Assembly: GCF_000347775.1 (NCBI RefSeq)
Contig: NZ_APAT01000024.1
Span: 62,001 to 126,000 of the forward strand
Direction of reading: 5' to 3'
Source of the DNA: Marinobacter santoriniensis NKSG1
GTDB lineage: Bacteria; Pseudomonadota; Gammaproteobacteria; Pseudomonadales; Oleiphilaceae
DNA: 64,000 nt
Shown one piece after another: positions 44,994-53,607 of the stretch. The notes under the pieces were generated by a model, which was not told the origin of the DNA, made no database searches, and saw nothing but the letters and a program-made list of their open reading frames with translations. The position numbers and the translations under genes were made by a program. Numbering within the stretch: the first letter of the stretch is position 1; each line of letters begins with the position of its first letter.

Positions 44994-46435
44994 GCCAGCG
45001 TATACCCGTCACCGAGCTGACCGGCGATTTTCGCCAGCGTGCAGAAGATGCGCTGGGGGATGACCAGTTGCGGACCAACTTTCGCACCGCGATGGATTCG
45101 TTAATGACCAAGCGGGCGGACGCCTTCCCGGACGAGGAAGAGCGGGAAGGGTTGCGGGAGCTTGGTAACCGGATAAAGGCACGGGCGCTGTCCCGCCTCC
45201 CGGATCTGCTGGAGCAGCTCGAAACCCGCCTGACCGAAAACGGCGTCCAGGTGCACTGGGCGGAAACGGTGGAAGAAGCCAATCGGCTGGTGCACGGCAT
45301 CATCGAGCGGCGTCAGGGCAGCCGCGTGGTGAAGGGCAAGTCCATGGTCAGCGAAGAGATGGAGATGAACGCCTACCTGGCCGAGCGGGGTATCGAGAGC
45401 CTCGAGTCGGACATGGGGGAGTACATCGTCCAGCTGGATGACGAAAAGCCCTCCCACATCATCATGCCGGCGATCCACAAGAATCGCCGGCAGGTCTCCC
45501 GACTGTTTCACGACCATCTCGGCGAACCCGAAACCGATGACGTCAACGAACTGATCCGGATCGGCCGACGGACCCTGCGCCGGAAGTTCATGGACGCCGA
45601 CGTGGGCGTGTCCGGAGTGAACTTCGCCATTGCCGAGACCGGCACTCTGTTGCTGGTTGAGAACGAGGGTAATGGCCGGATGAGCACGACCGCGCCACCG
45701 GTACACATTGCGGTGACCGGTATCGAAAAGGTCGTCCAGAACCTGCGGGACGTGGTGCCGCTGCTGTCCCTGCTCACCCGCTCCGCACTCGGTCAGCCGA
45801 TCACGACCTATGTGAACCTGATCTCCGGCCCGCGTAAGCCGGAGGAACTGGACGGGCCGGAAGAGGTGCACCTGGTGCTCCTGGACAACGGTCGCACCGG
45901 TGCCTTTGCCGATGCCCAGATGCGCCAGACCCTGAACTGTATCCGCTGCGGTGCCTGCATGAACCACTGTCCCGTCTACACCCGGGTGGGTGGGCACACC
46001 TACGGCGAGGTCTATCCCGGTCCCATTGGCAAGATCGTCACGCCACACATGGTTGGCCTGCATAAGGTGCCGGATCACCCCAGCGCCTCGTCCCTGTGCG
46101 GTGCCTGTGGCGAGGTGTGTCCGGTCAAGATTCCGATTCCCGAACTGCTCCAGCGCCTTCGTCAGGAGAACGTGAAGAACCCGGATGAGGCGCCAAAGGT
46201 GAAAGACGGTGGCGCTAAATACTCCCGGAGCGAACGGCTGGTCTGGGGCCTGTGGCAGCAGCTCAATACCCGTCCGTTGCTTTACCGGCTATTTCTGTGG
46301 GGTGCGACCCGGTTCCGGAAACTGACGCCGGCGAAGGCCGGTCCCTGGACCGATAACCATACCGCGCCAGTGCCTGCCCGGCGATCTCTGCACGACCTGG
46401 CGAAAGACCATCTGGCCCGACAGGGAGGGCGGTAA
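44990..46435 (+). CDS. lldF: L-lactate utilisation iron-sulfur protein LldF/LutB
   Basis: This 481-residue protein has an N-terminal LUD (DUF162) domain (GVNFAIAETGTLLLVENEGNGRM). Two 4Fe-4S ferredoxin-type motifs follow, CIRCGACMNHCPVYTRVGG and CGACGEVCPVKIPIPELL. It forms the electron-transfer core of the LldEFG lactate oxidase complex, which passes electrons from lactate toward quinone. It is coupled to lldE by a 4-base overlap and followed by lldG after one base. Confidence 0.95.
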   Translation: MSQRIPVTELTGDFRQRAEDALGDDQLRTNFRTAMDSLMTKRADAFPDEEEREGLRELGNRIKARALSRLPDLLEQLETRLTENGVQVHWAETVEEANRLVHGIIERRQGSRVVKGKSMVSEEMEMNAYLAERGIESLESDMGEYIVQLDDEKPSHIIMPAIHKNRRQVSRLFHDHLGEPETDDVNELIRIGRRTLRRKFMDADVGVSGVNFAIAETGTLLLVENEGNGRMSTTAPPVHIAVTGIEKVVQNLRDVVPLLSLLTRSALGQPITTYVNLISGPRKPEELDGPEEVHLVLLDNGRTGAFADAQMRQTLNCIRCGACMNHCPVYTRVGGHTYGEVYPGPIGKIVTPHMVGLHKVPDHPSASSLCGACGEVCPVKIPIPELLQRLRQENVKNPDEAPKVKDGGAKYSRSERLVWGLWQQLNTRPLLYRLFLWGATRFRKLTPAKAGPWTDNHTAPVPARRSLHDLAKDHLARQGGR

Positions 46436-46436
46436 C

Positions 46437-47108
46437 ATGAGTGCTCGAAGTAATATATTGAACAAGCTCCGGGCCGGCCTTGCCGGAGCCACGCCACGTC
46501 CGGACGACTTCGACGAGCGACTGGTGACCGAACCCTGGCAGTACCCACCGGAGGAACGCATCGCGCGTCTACAAAACCTGATGGAGGCGGTCCAGACCGA
46601 GGTTCATTCCGTTCGCGGTGAGGACTGGCCAGAAACCGTGGCCGGCCTTCTGGCCAGACGCAATCTCAACAACCTGCTCTATGCGCCGGAAACCGGTCAT
46701 GGCACGCAGTTGGGGGACTATTGGCGGTCGACGGAACAGGCCATTGAACTGCTGGCCTATGATCGGCCGGTTGAGGACTGGAAAGACACCCTGTTCTGGA
46801 GCGTGGACGCCAGTATTACCGGGACCGTCGGGGGGATTGCCGCCACCGGTTCTCTGGTGCTCTGGCCGGATCGGCACGAGCCGCGCCTGATGAGTCTGCT
46901 TCCGCCATTGCACATTGCCCTGCTCCGGGCCAGCCAGATTGAAGACAACCTTTATACGATGATGCAGCGACACAACTGGTCATCAGGCTTGCCCACCAAT
47001 GCCCTGTTGATTTCGGGACCGTCGAAGACGGCGGACATCGAGCAGGTTCTGGCCTATGGTGCCCATGGGCCGAAGGAGCTGGTTGTTCTGGTGATCGAGG
47101 ACGAATAG
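46437..47108 (+). CDS. lldG: L-lactate utilisation protein LldG/LutC
   Basis: This 223-residue LUD-domain protein completes the lactate oxidation operon. It shows the DUF162 features LFWSVDASITGTVGGIAATGSLVLWP and LISGPSKTADIEQVLAYGAHGPKELVVLVI. It has no iron-sulfur cysteine motif, as expected. No lactate permease gene (lldP) or D-lactate dehydrogenase gene is in the window; these often lie in the same cluster in pseudomonads. Confidence 0.94.
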   Translation: MSARSNILNKLRAGLAGATPRPDDFDERLVTEPWQYPPEERIARLQNLMEAVQTEVHSVRGEDWPETVAGLLARRNLNNLLYAPETGHGTQLGDYWRSTEQAIELLAYDRPVEDWKDTLFWSVDASITGTVGGIAATGSLVLWPDRHEPRLMSLLPPLHIALLRASQIEDNLYTMMQRHNWSSGLPTNALLISGPSKTADIEQVLAYGAHGPKELVVLVIEDE

Positions 47109-47125
47109 CAAAAAAGCGGGGAAGG

Positions 47126-47160
47126 GAAAAAGAAAACCCCGGGGCCGTGAGACCCCGGGG
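47126..47160 (-). terminator. Rho-independent terminator of the mqo-pnt operon
   Basis: On the minus strand, 28 bases after the pntB stop, two CCCCGGGG octamers (47153-47160 and 47137-47144) pair around an 8-base loop. They are followed by TTTTCTTTTTC. On the plus strand there is no T run, so it mainly ends pntB transcription. Confidence 0.8.
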
Positions 47161-47187
47161 CTGCAACTGCGCCGATCAAGTGGCGGC

Positions 47188-48582
47188 TTACAGTTCCTTG
47201 AAGGCGCTGGTTGTCGCCTGGAGTACGTCCTTGGCGTCGCCCTTGACCATCAGGCTGTTGTCGCGGATGAACAGGCCGTTGGGGATGCCCGCAAAACCGG
47301 GTGACAGGCTCCGCTTGACCACGATGACCGTCTTGGCCTTGTGGACGTCGAGGATCGGCATGCCGTAGATGGGCGAGCCCGGATCTTCGGCGGCAGCCGG
47401 GTTGACTACGTCGTTGGCGCCCAGAACGATGGCCACGTCTGCCTGGGGCAGCTCGGGGTTGATCGCGTCCATGTCCTTGAGCTGGTCGTACGGGATTTCC
47501 GCTTCGGCCAGGAGCACGTTCATGTGACCGGGCATGCGGCCGGCAACCGGGTGGATGGCGTAGCTGACCTTCGCGCCCCGCTTCTCAAGCTGGGAAGCCA
47601 GCTCTTTCACCGCGTGCTGGGCCTGGGCCACGGCCAGGCCATAACCCGGTACCATCACAACGTTGCGGGCGCCGTCGAGCAGCAGTGCCAGGTCGTCCGG
47701 GGTGGCGTACTTGACCTTGCCCGCGTAGAACTCGCCTTCGTCCTGCTTCGGACCACTGTCGGTCTGGCCGAACGCACCACCGAACAGGACGTTCGGGAGC
47801 GACCGGTTCATGGCCTTACACATGACAGCGGTCAGGATCAGGCCGGAAGCACCCACGAGGGAGCCGGTAATGATCAGGCCCTGGTTATCCAGCACGAAGC
47901 CGGTGGCCGCACCGGCAAGGCCGGAATAGGCGTTCAACAGGGCCACCACGACCGGCATGTCCGCACCGCCGACCGGCTGCACCAGGCCAACGCCGAGCAG
48001 GAGGCACAGGCCAACGAGCGCAGCCAGCGCCAGCGGATTGTGTTCGCTGCTGGTGACAAACAGGGCGCTGCCGGCGATGACCGTGATCAGGGTGATCAGG
48101 GTGACGGCCTGCCACAGTTTGCCCTTGGTGGTTTCGCCAATGCTGCCTTTGAGTTTCAGTACGGCGACCAGAGAGCCGGTCAGGGTCACGGCGCCAATGA
48201 TGATGGAGGCCAGGATCGCGACCGACCAGCCGCTGGAACCCAGGTTGTTGGCAGCCAGGGCGTTGAGCCAGGTGCTTGTGGCCACGGCAACGGAGGCGGC
48301 GCCGCCGATGCCGTTAAGGCTTGCCACGAGTTCCGGCATCTGGGTCATGGCGGTCCGCTTGGCCAGCCAGACACCAATGCCACCGCCCAGCAGCATGCCG
48401 GCGATGATGGTGGCATAACTGATGATGTCTTTGTCCAGCATGGCCGCAACCACGGCAATCAGCATGCCGATGGCGGCGATCTGGTTACCCCGTACGGCGG
48501 TGGTGGGCTTGGTCATGCCCTTGATGCCGAGGATGAAGCACACCGCAGCCGCCAGATATGAAAAGTTGATCAGTACAAACAT
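47188..48582 (-). CDS. pntB: NAD(P) transhydrogenase subunit beta (PntB)
   Basis: This 464-residue subunit of the proton-translocating transhydrogenase has an N-terminal half made of about nine membrane helices. The C-terminal NADP(H)-binding domain III has VVMVPGYGLAVAQAQHAVKELA, AIHPVAGRMPGHMNVLLAEA and VVKRSLSPGFAGIPNGLF. With PntAA and PntAB it uses the proton gradient to reduce NADP with NADH. It is last in a four-gene operon and three bases after pntAB. Confidence 0.96.
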   Translation of the reverse strand: MFVLINFSYLAAAVCFILGIKGMTKPTTAVRGNQIAAIGMLIAVVAAMLDKDIISYATIIAGMLLGGGIGVWLAKRTAMTQMPELVASLNGIGGAASVAVATSTWLNALAANNLGSSGWSVAILASIIIGAVTLTGSLVAVLKLKGSIGETTKGKLWQAVTLITLITVIAGSALFVTSSEHNPLALAALVGLCLLLGVGLVQPVGGADMPVVVALLNAYSGLAGAATGFVLDNQGLIITGSLVGASGLILTAVMCKAMNRSLPNVLFGGAFGQTDSGPKQDEGEFYAGKVKYATPDDLALLLDGARNVVMVPGYGLAVAQAQHAVKELASQLEKRGAKVSYAIHPVAGRMPGHMNVLLAEAEIPYDQLKDMDAINPELPQADVAIVLGANDVVNPAAAEDPGSPIYGMPILDVHKAKTVIVVKRSLSPGFAGIPNGLFIRDNSLMVKGDAKDVLQATTSAFKEL

Positions 48583-48584
48583 GG

Positions 48585-48872
48585 TTATCCTTTCCGCTTA
48601 AACATGTTCAGCATACGGTCCGTGACCAGAAAGCCGGCCACGATGTTGATACTGGCCAGGGTCACGGCCAGGAAGCCGAGAACGCCGGCCACGGTGGGCG
48701 ACAGGTCAGTGCTGCCGGCGCTGATGATGGCGCCGACGATGACGATGCCCGAAATGGCGTTGGTACCGCTCATCAGCGGAGTGTGCAGCGTGGGCGGTAC
48801 CTTGTTGATGAGCTCGACCCCTACAAAGAGGGCGAGAATGAAAATGGTGAAGCTCAGAACAAACATTTCCAT
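48585..48872 (-). CDS. pntAB: NAD(P) transhydrogenase subunit alpha, membrane part (PntAB)
   Basis: This 95-residue membrane protein has three predicted helices and corresponds to the C-terminal membrane domain of E. coli PntA. HTPLMSGTNAISGIVIVGAI and FGFLAVTLASINIVAGF-like sequence (here GVLGFLAVTLASINIVAGF) with a final TDRMLNMF are typical. Its presence as a separate gene shows the split form of transhydrogenase seen in Rhodospirillum and many marine bacteria. Its start overlaps the pntAA stop by one base. Confidence 0.95.
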   Translation of the reverse strand: MEMFVLSFTIFILALFVGVELINKVPPTLHTPLMSGTNAISGIVIVGAIISAGSTDLSPTVAGVLGFLAVTLASINIVAGFLVTDRMLNMFKRKG

Positions 48873-50041
48873 CAGGCTTTTTCCTCAACGTCGGTTGCTG
48901 ATTTCTTCGGCTTCTCGGCCTTCTTCGGCTCTTTGCCGTGAAGGATCTCACCGTCCTTTATCACCAGGGTGGCGGCGACAATGTCGTCTTCCATGCTGGG
49001 CGCCAGCTTGCCTTCTTCCGTCATGTTGAACAGGAAGCCCGTGATGTTGCGGGTCAGCAGCTGGGACGCATGGACCGGTACCCGGGAGGGGTGGTTGGCG
49101 TGGCCCACAAGCGTGACGCCATCGACGTCCACTTTTTCATTCAGGACCGTGCCCTCGACGTTGCCGCCCTTGTCGGCTGCCAGGTCGACGATGACCGAAC
49201 CGCTCTTCATGCGGTGGATCATGTCGCCATCGATCAGCTGGGGCGCACGCTTGCCGGGCACGGCAGCGGTGGTGATGACCAGGTCCGCGCGGGCAACACA
49301 ATCAGACAGCTGCTGGCGCTGCTTCTTGTAGAACTCTTCGCTCTGGGCCTTGGCGTAACCGCTGTCACCGGTGGAATCGGTTTGAGGCACTTCGATCTCG
49401 ATGAAGTCCGCACCCAGGCTCTCCACCTGTTCCTTTACTTCCGGACGCAGGTCGTAGGCTTCCACGACCGCACCCAGGCGGCGAGCGGTGGCGATGGCCA
49501 TCAGGCCGGCAACCCCGGCACCGATCACCAGTACCCGCGCCGGATGAATGGTGCCGGCGGCGGTCATCAGCATCGGGAAGTAACGGGGCAGGGACATGGC
49601 ACCGCTGAGCACCGCACGGTAACCGCTGATGCCGGCCATGGCGCTGAGTACGTCCATGGACTGGGCGCGGGTGGTGCGGGGTACCAGGTCCAGGGCAAAG
49701 GTCTGCACGGACTGGCTTGCCAGCTGTTCCAGCAGAGGTTTGTTGAACCAGGGGTCCAGGATGCAGATCAGGGTGGCGCCGGACTGGATCAGTGATGCTT
49801 CGTCCTTCTCCGGTGCCCGGACCTTCAGAATGATCTGGGACTGACGGTAGAGGGACTCGGCGTCGTCGGCGATGATCGCACCGCAATGGCGGTATTCGTC
49901 ATCGGTAAAGTGGGCGGCCAGGCCGGCCCCGCTCTCGACAATGACTTCATAGCCGGCTTCCATCAACTCGGTGATGCCCGACGGTATGATAGCGACGCGG
50001 TTTTCTCCGGCCGTTCTCTCCCTAGGTATACCAATCATCAT
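48872..50041 (-). CDS. pntAA: NAD(P) transhydrogenase subunit alpha, soluble part (PntAA)
   Basis: This 389-residue NAD(H)-binding domain I subunit is related to alanine dehydrogenase. It starts with IGIPRERTAGENRVAIIP and has the Rossmann stretch VIGAGVAGLMAIATARRLGAVVEAYDLRPEV. The last 20 residues are a lysine-rich tail (KEPKKAEKPKK) not needed for the fold. Its ATG overlaps the mqo stop codon (ATGA), with a CGGAG ribosome site inside mqo, which ties its translation to that of malate:quinone oxidoreductase. Confidence 0.95.
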   Translation of the reverse strand: MMIGIPRERTAGENRVAIIPSGITELMEAGYEVIVESGAGLAAHFTDDEYRHCGAIIADDAESLYRQSQIILKVRAPEKDEASLIQSGATLICILDPWFNKPLLEQLASQSVQTFALDLVPRTTRAQSMDVLSAMAGISGYRAVLSGAMSLPRYFPMLMTAAGTIHPARVLVIGAGVAGLMAIATARRLGAVVEAYDLRPEVKEQVESLGADFIEIEVPQTDSTGDSGYAKAQSEEFYKKQRQQLSDCVARADLVITTAAVPGKRAPQLIDGDMIHRMKSGSVIVDLAADKGGNVEGTVLNEKVDVDGVTLVGHANHPSRVPVHASQLLTRNITGFLFNMTEEGKLAPSMEDDIVAATLVIKDGEILHGKEPKKAEKPKKSATDVEEKA

Positions 50042-51564
50042 GAGTAAACACTCCGTTCAGAGGTGAGTTTTGAGGGGTGAGAGGACTTTGAATTCAGCCC
50101 AAGCGTGGAAACAGTCATTTGCCGCACGTCCCCGAGCAGGGAACGGTCGGTAAGGAGTGACTGACCGTAGCTCGGGATCAGTGTTTGTAGAGTCTGGCGA
50201 TGGCTGCCGGTTACCAGTTCCGGAAGGCAGCGTTCGATCACATCCAGCATGGCGGAGACGCAGGTGGAGGCGCCCGGGGAGGCACCGAGCAGTGCGGCCA
50301 GGGAACGGTCCTCGGTGTTCAGGACTTCGGTGCCAAATTCCAGTGTGCCGCGGTTGCGTTCGTTGGGCTTGATGATCTGCACCCGCTGTCCGGCCCGGCG
50401 CAGGTGCCACTGCTCCGGATCGTGGTCCGGTAAAAACTTGTTGAGTTCGTCCAGCCGAGCATCCCTTGAGCTGAGCGCTTCCTTGATCAGGTATCGGGTC
50501 AGCGGCCAGTTGGCGACCGCAACGTCGAGCAGATTGCGCAGATTGTGTCCGCGCACGGATTTGACCAGATCAAGGATGCCTCCGGTTTTCAGGAAGCGGG
50601 TGGTAAAGCCGGCAAAGGGGCCGAACAACAGGGCCGGTTTGCCATCGATGAATCGGGTGTCGAGGTGAGGCACCGACATGGGGGGTGCCCCCACAGGCGC
50701 CTGGCTATAGACCTTGGCGTGGTGATCGAGGGCCAGCGACTCGTTTTCGCAGGCCAGCCAGAGGCCCGAGACCGGGAAGCCGCCGTAACCACGCGCTTCG
50801 GGTACCCCGGCTTTCTGGAGCAGGGAAAGCGCCGCACCACCGGCGCCGATGAAAACAAAGCCGGCTGTCAGCTCTGTGGTTTCGCCGGACTCCAGGTGTT
50901 TGAGGGTGACGCGCCAGCCTTTGCCGTTCCGCTTGAGTCCGGTCACCCGGGTGCCCAGCCGGATATCGGTATTGGCCTGCTTTGACAGTGTTTCGCCCAG
51001 GAGCCGGGTCAGTGCGCCGAAGTTGACGTCGCTGCCATGGGCGACCTTCGTTGCGGCCGTAGGCGTGTTGTCCGGGCGGGAGCCCATGATCAGCGGCAGC
51101 CAGTTATTCAGCGTCTCAGGCTGTTCGCTGAACTCCATCTCCCCGAACAGGGGGTGCGACTGGAGCGCAGCGTGCCGGCGTCGCAGGAAGTCGCAGGCGT
51201 CCTTACCCTGGACCCAGCTCAGGTGGGGCACGTTATGAATGAAGTGCGAGGGATCCGGTAAAAGGCCGCGTTCAACCAGTGAGCTCCAGAACTGGAGTGA
51301 AATCTCGAATCGCTCGTTGATGGCCAGCGCGCGATCGGTCTGGATCGAGCCGTCGGCCTGTTGCGGCGTGTAGTTGAGTTCGCAGTAGCCGGCATGACCG
51401 GTGCCGGCATTGTTCCAGGCTTCCGAACTTTCGTCGCCCAGTTGCCCGGCCTGCTCGACCAGGGTGATTGATCGCGAGCCATCCAGCTGGGATATCAGGG
51501 AGGCGAGCGTAACGCTCATTACGCCCCCTCCAATCAGCAGGATATCGGTATTTTGACTCGCCAT
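50038..51564 (-). CDS. mqo: Malate:quinone oxidoreductase
   Basis: This 508-residue peripheral membrane flavoprotein oxidises malate to oxaloacetate and gives electrons to quinone, bypassing NADH. It shows ILLIGGGVMSVTLASLISQLD for FAD binding, then EAWNNAGTGHAGYCELNYTPQQ, and GFPVSGLWLACEN and LGASPGASTCVSAMLDVI near the end, all typical of Mqo. It is the first gene of the operon with pntAA-pntAB-pntB and overlaps the first of them. The upstream AT-rich stretch (51600-51700) contains TTGACG on the minus strand as a possible -35 box. Confidence 0.95.
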   Translation of the reverse strand: MASQNTDILLIGGGVMSVTLASLISQLDGSRSITLVEQAGQLGDESSEAWNNAGTGHAGYCELNYTPQQADGSIQTDRALAINERFEISLQFWSSLVERGLLPDPSHFIHNVPHLSWVQGKDACDFLRRRHAALQSHPLFGEMEFSEQPETLNNWLPLIMGSRPDNTPTAATKVAHGSDVNFGALTRLLGETLSKQANTDIRLGTRVTGLKRNGKGWRVTLKHLESGETTELTAGFVFIGAGGAALSLLQKAGVPEARGYGGFPVSGLWLACENESLALDHHAKVYSQAPVGAPPMSVPHLDTRFIDGKPALLFGPFAGFTTRFLKTGGILDLVKSVRGHNLRNLLDVAVANWPLTRYLIKEALSSRDARLDELNKFLPDHDPEQWHLRRAGQRVQIIKPNERNRGTLEFGTEVLNTEDRSLAALLGASPGASTCVSAMLDVIERCLPELVTGSHRQTLQTLIPSYGQSLLTDRSLLGDVRQMTVSTLGLNSKSSHPSKLTSERSVYS

Positions 51565-51712
51565 TTCGTGACCTTTTCAGTAGTGCCCAAACAAAAGGGG
51601 TCATACTTTAGTCGAAACTGCGAGCAATTAGAACCGGTTTTAACAATACGTATTTATCGAAAATATCGATGTAATAGTTGATAACCGTCAATTAGTGGTT
51701 CTGTTTCCGGGA

Positions 51713-52450
51713 TCATTTGACCCCGAATCCGCGACCATTCAGGAAGTCCCGCATGTGGGGGCGCAACTTCGTCGTGAACAGCGGTTTGAGCTGCTCGGAC
51801 CAGTTGGTTTCCTTGTTGCCACCGGTCCTTTTCAGGTAGTAGCGGTGCATCCGGTCGTCGAATTCCGCGACCAGCTCCTCGTCGCGGCGGTCATCATAAT
51901 AGTCTTCCTTGAGGATTGCACTGACGGGCAGCCGGGGTTTCACCTCGGGATTCTGGTCGGGGTAACCCAGGCACATGCCGAAAACCGGATACACGTGTTC
52001 CGGCAGGCGAAGGATGTCGGCGACTTCCGCGGGGTTGTTCCGGATCCCGCCGATGTAACACAGGCCCAGCCCCTCGGATTCGGCGGCAATGGCAACGTTC
52101 TGTGCCATGAGAGCTGTGTCCACGCTGGCAACCACCAGCTGTTCGGTCGTGCCCCGGACCACATCCGCGCCTGCCCGCTCGGCGGCTTCGGTGGATCGTT
52201 TCATGTCGGCGCAGAACACCAGAAAATCCGAGGCATCCGCCACGTAGGACTGACCACCGGCGAGTTCGGCGATCTTTTTCCGGTTCTCGGGGTTCACCAC
52301 ATGAATAATGGTGTAGGCCTGGACGTGATTGGACGTGGCCGCGCTTTGACCGGCGCGGATAAGCTCTTCGAACAGGTCTTGGGGAATCTTCTGATCCTTG
52401 AATTTCCGGATGGAGCGGTGAGATTTGAGCAGTTCAATCGTCGGATTCAT
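51713..52450 (-). CDS. nfsA: Oxygen-insensitive NADPH nitroreductase (NfsA-like)
   Basis: This 245-residue FMN enzyme of the nitroreductase superfamily opens with LLKSHRSIRKFKDQKIPQDLFEELIRAGQSAATSNHVQAY, split by conserved FMN-binding residues. It continues with VASVDTALMAQNVAIAAESEGLGLCYIGGIRN, the NfsA/FRP pattern. It reduces nitroaromatics, quinones and other electrophiles by two electrons. The ATG at 52450 follows an AGAGGGA site; a longer frame reaching 52555 is unsupported. It is a single gene. Confidence 0.92.
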   Translation of the reverse strand: MNPTIELLKSHRSIRKFKDQKIPQDLFEELIRAGQSAATSNHVQAYTIIHVVNPENRKKIAELAGGQSYVADASDFLVFCADMKRSTEAAERAGADVVRGTTEQLVVASVDTALMAQNVAIAAESEGLGLCYIGGIRNNPAEVADILRLPEHVYPVFGMCLGYPDQNPEVKPRLPVSAILKEDYYDDRRDEELVAEFDDRMHRYYLKRTGGNKETNWSEQLKPLFTTKLRPHMRDFLNGRGFGVK

Positions 52451-52554
52451 GGTTCCCTCTTTCCCAGTGTGCTGTCTTTGATTCAATAAATGGCATCTTT
52501 GCCAGAGATCGCTGATCTGAGTACGTTCAGAGTGCCAGAACCGGTCTGTTCGCA

Positions 52555-53607
52555 CTATTCGAATATTTCCCGGGGATCGCGATCATGGGCTCGGGTGGCG
52601 GCCCAGCGGTTGAGCAGCCAGTGCAGGCAGGCCATGAACGCCAGCGTTGCGATCAGTGCAACCGCCATCGATGAAAACCGGTACAGGGCGCTGTAGATCA
52701 GGTCCTGGTGGGGGGCCAGGTATTGCCCGAACAGGATGCCCAGGGTGGTCAGCCCACCGAAACCGATGGCCGATCCGCCCCCCTCCAGAAGGTGCAGGCG
52801 CGCGAAGATCATCAGTCCCAGCCAGTAGGCGAGAATCACCAGCAGAATATGGTGGTTCTGATTGTAGAGGATCACCTGCATCACCAGCGCGAGGTTACAA
52901 CCCAGCAACGCGCCCACCGCCCGCTTGAACGCCGAGGTCTGGGCGCCGGGGAAGCTCAGGGCAAACAAAATAAGAACCGTGGCCATCTGTGCCGAGAGCG
53001 AATCTCTCAGGTCAAAGATCTGGAATGTGGCGAACGACAGTGTGGCGGTAACGGCCCCCATCAGGGTTTCGTGCCGTACCTGCGCCTCAGGCTTGGCCGG
53101 CCGGGCCATGGCCTGGCGCGGTGCCACGTCGGGAAACAGCCAGTGCATGAGACCCGCGATCAAGACCGCCAGGACGCTGGCCACGAAGTTGCTGGTGACC
53201 AGGTCGTAGACGTCGACCCCGGGATAGCTGGCGAAATGGAACATGATGCTCAGCGTCAGCACGCCGTTCGCGCCGAACAGGAACATCGGGCCGCGGGCCA
53301 TGAGCCGGAAGCGACCGCAGAAAATCAGAAACACCAGCCCGGTATTGATCAGGGGCATGTGCTGGGTCAGGCCGGTCACCAGGCTCACTTCGATGCCGGT
53401 CAGCACGGCGCTGGCCAGGAATTGTCGGACCACATGGGCGTTGAGCACCGGAATCATGGCGAGCAGGAACATCGGGAACACGGTAAAGAAAACGCCGTAA
53501 TTCCAACCCATCAGTTTGCTGATGACCAGCCCGGTCAGTCCACCAAAGGCGATACGCAGGCACTGACGCAGGCCGTTACCGTCCAGCGCCGGCCGATCAG
53601 TAGACAT
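52555..53607 (-). CDS. DUF2955/FUSC-like inner-membrane protein
   Basis: This 350-residue membrane protein has about ten predicted helices in two similar halves, the layout of FUSC/aromatic acid exporter proteins. It fits DUF2955: LRQCLRIAFGGLTGLVISKLMGW at the start and a repeat-like QAPK-free second half beginning RHETLMGAVTATLSFATF. It overlaps the HlyD-type gene by 11 bases, so the two probably form an efflux pump of the EmrA/AaeAB kind. An outer-membrane channel is not encoded here. The substrate is unknown. Confidence 0.82.
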   Translation of the reverse strand: MSTDRPALDGNGLRQCLRIAFGGLTGLVISKLMGWNYGVFFTVFPMFLLAMIPVLNAHVVRQFLASAVLTGIEVSLVTGLTQHMPLINTGLVFLIFCGRFRLMARGPMFLFGANGVLTLSIMFHFASYPGVDVYDLVTSNFVASVLAVLIAGLMHWLFPDVAPRQAMARPAKPEAQVRHETLMGAVTATLSFATFQIFDLRDSLSAQMATVLILFALSFPGAQTSAFKRAVGALLGCNLALVMQVILYNQNHHILLVILAYWLGLMIFARLHLLEGGGSAIGFGGLTTLGILFGQYLAPHQDLIYSALYRFSSMAVALIATLAFMACLHWLLNRWAATRAHDRDPREIFE

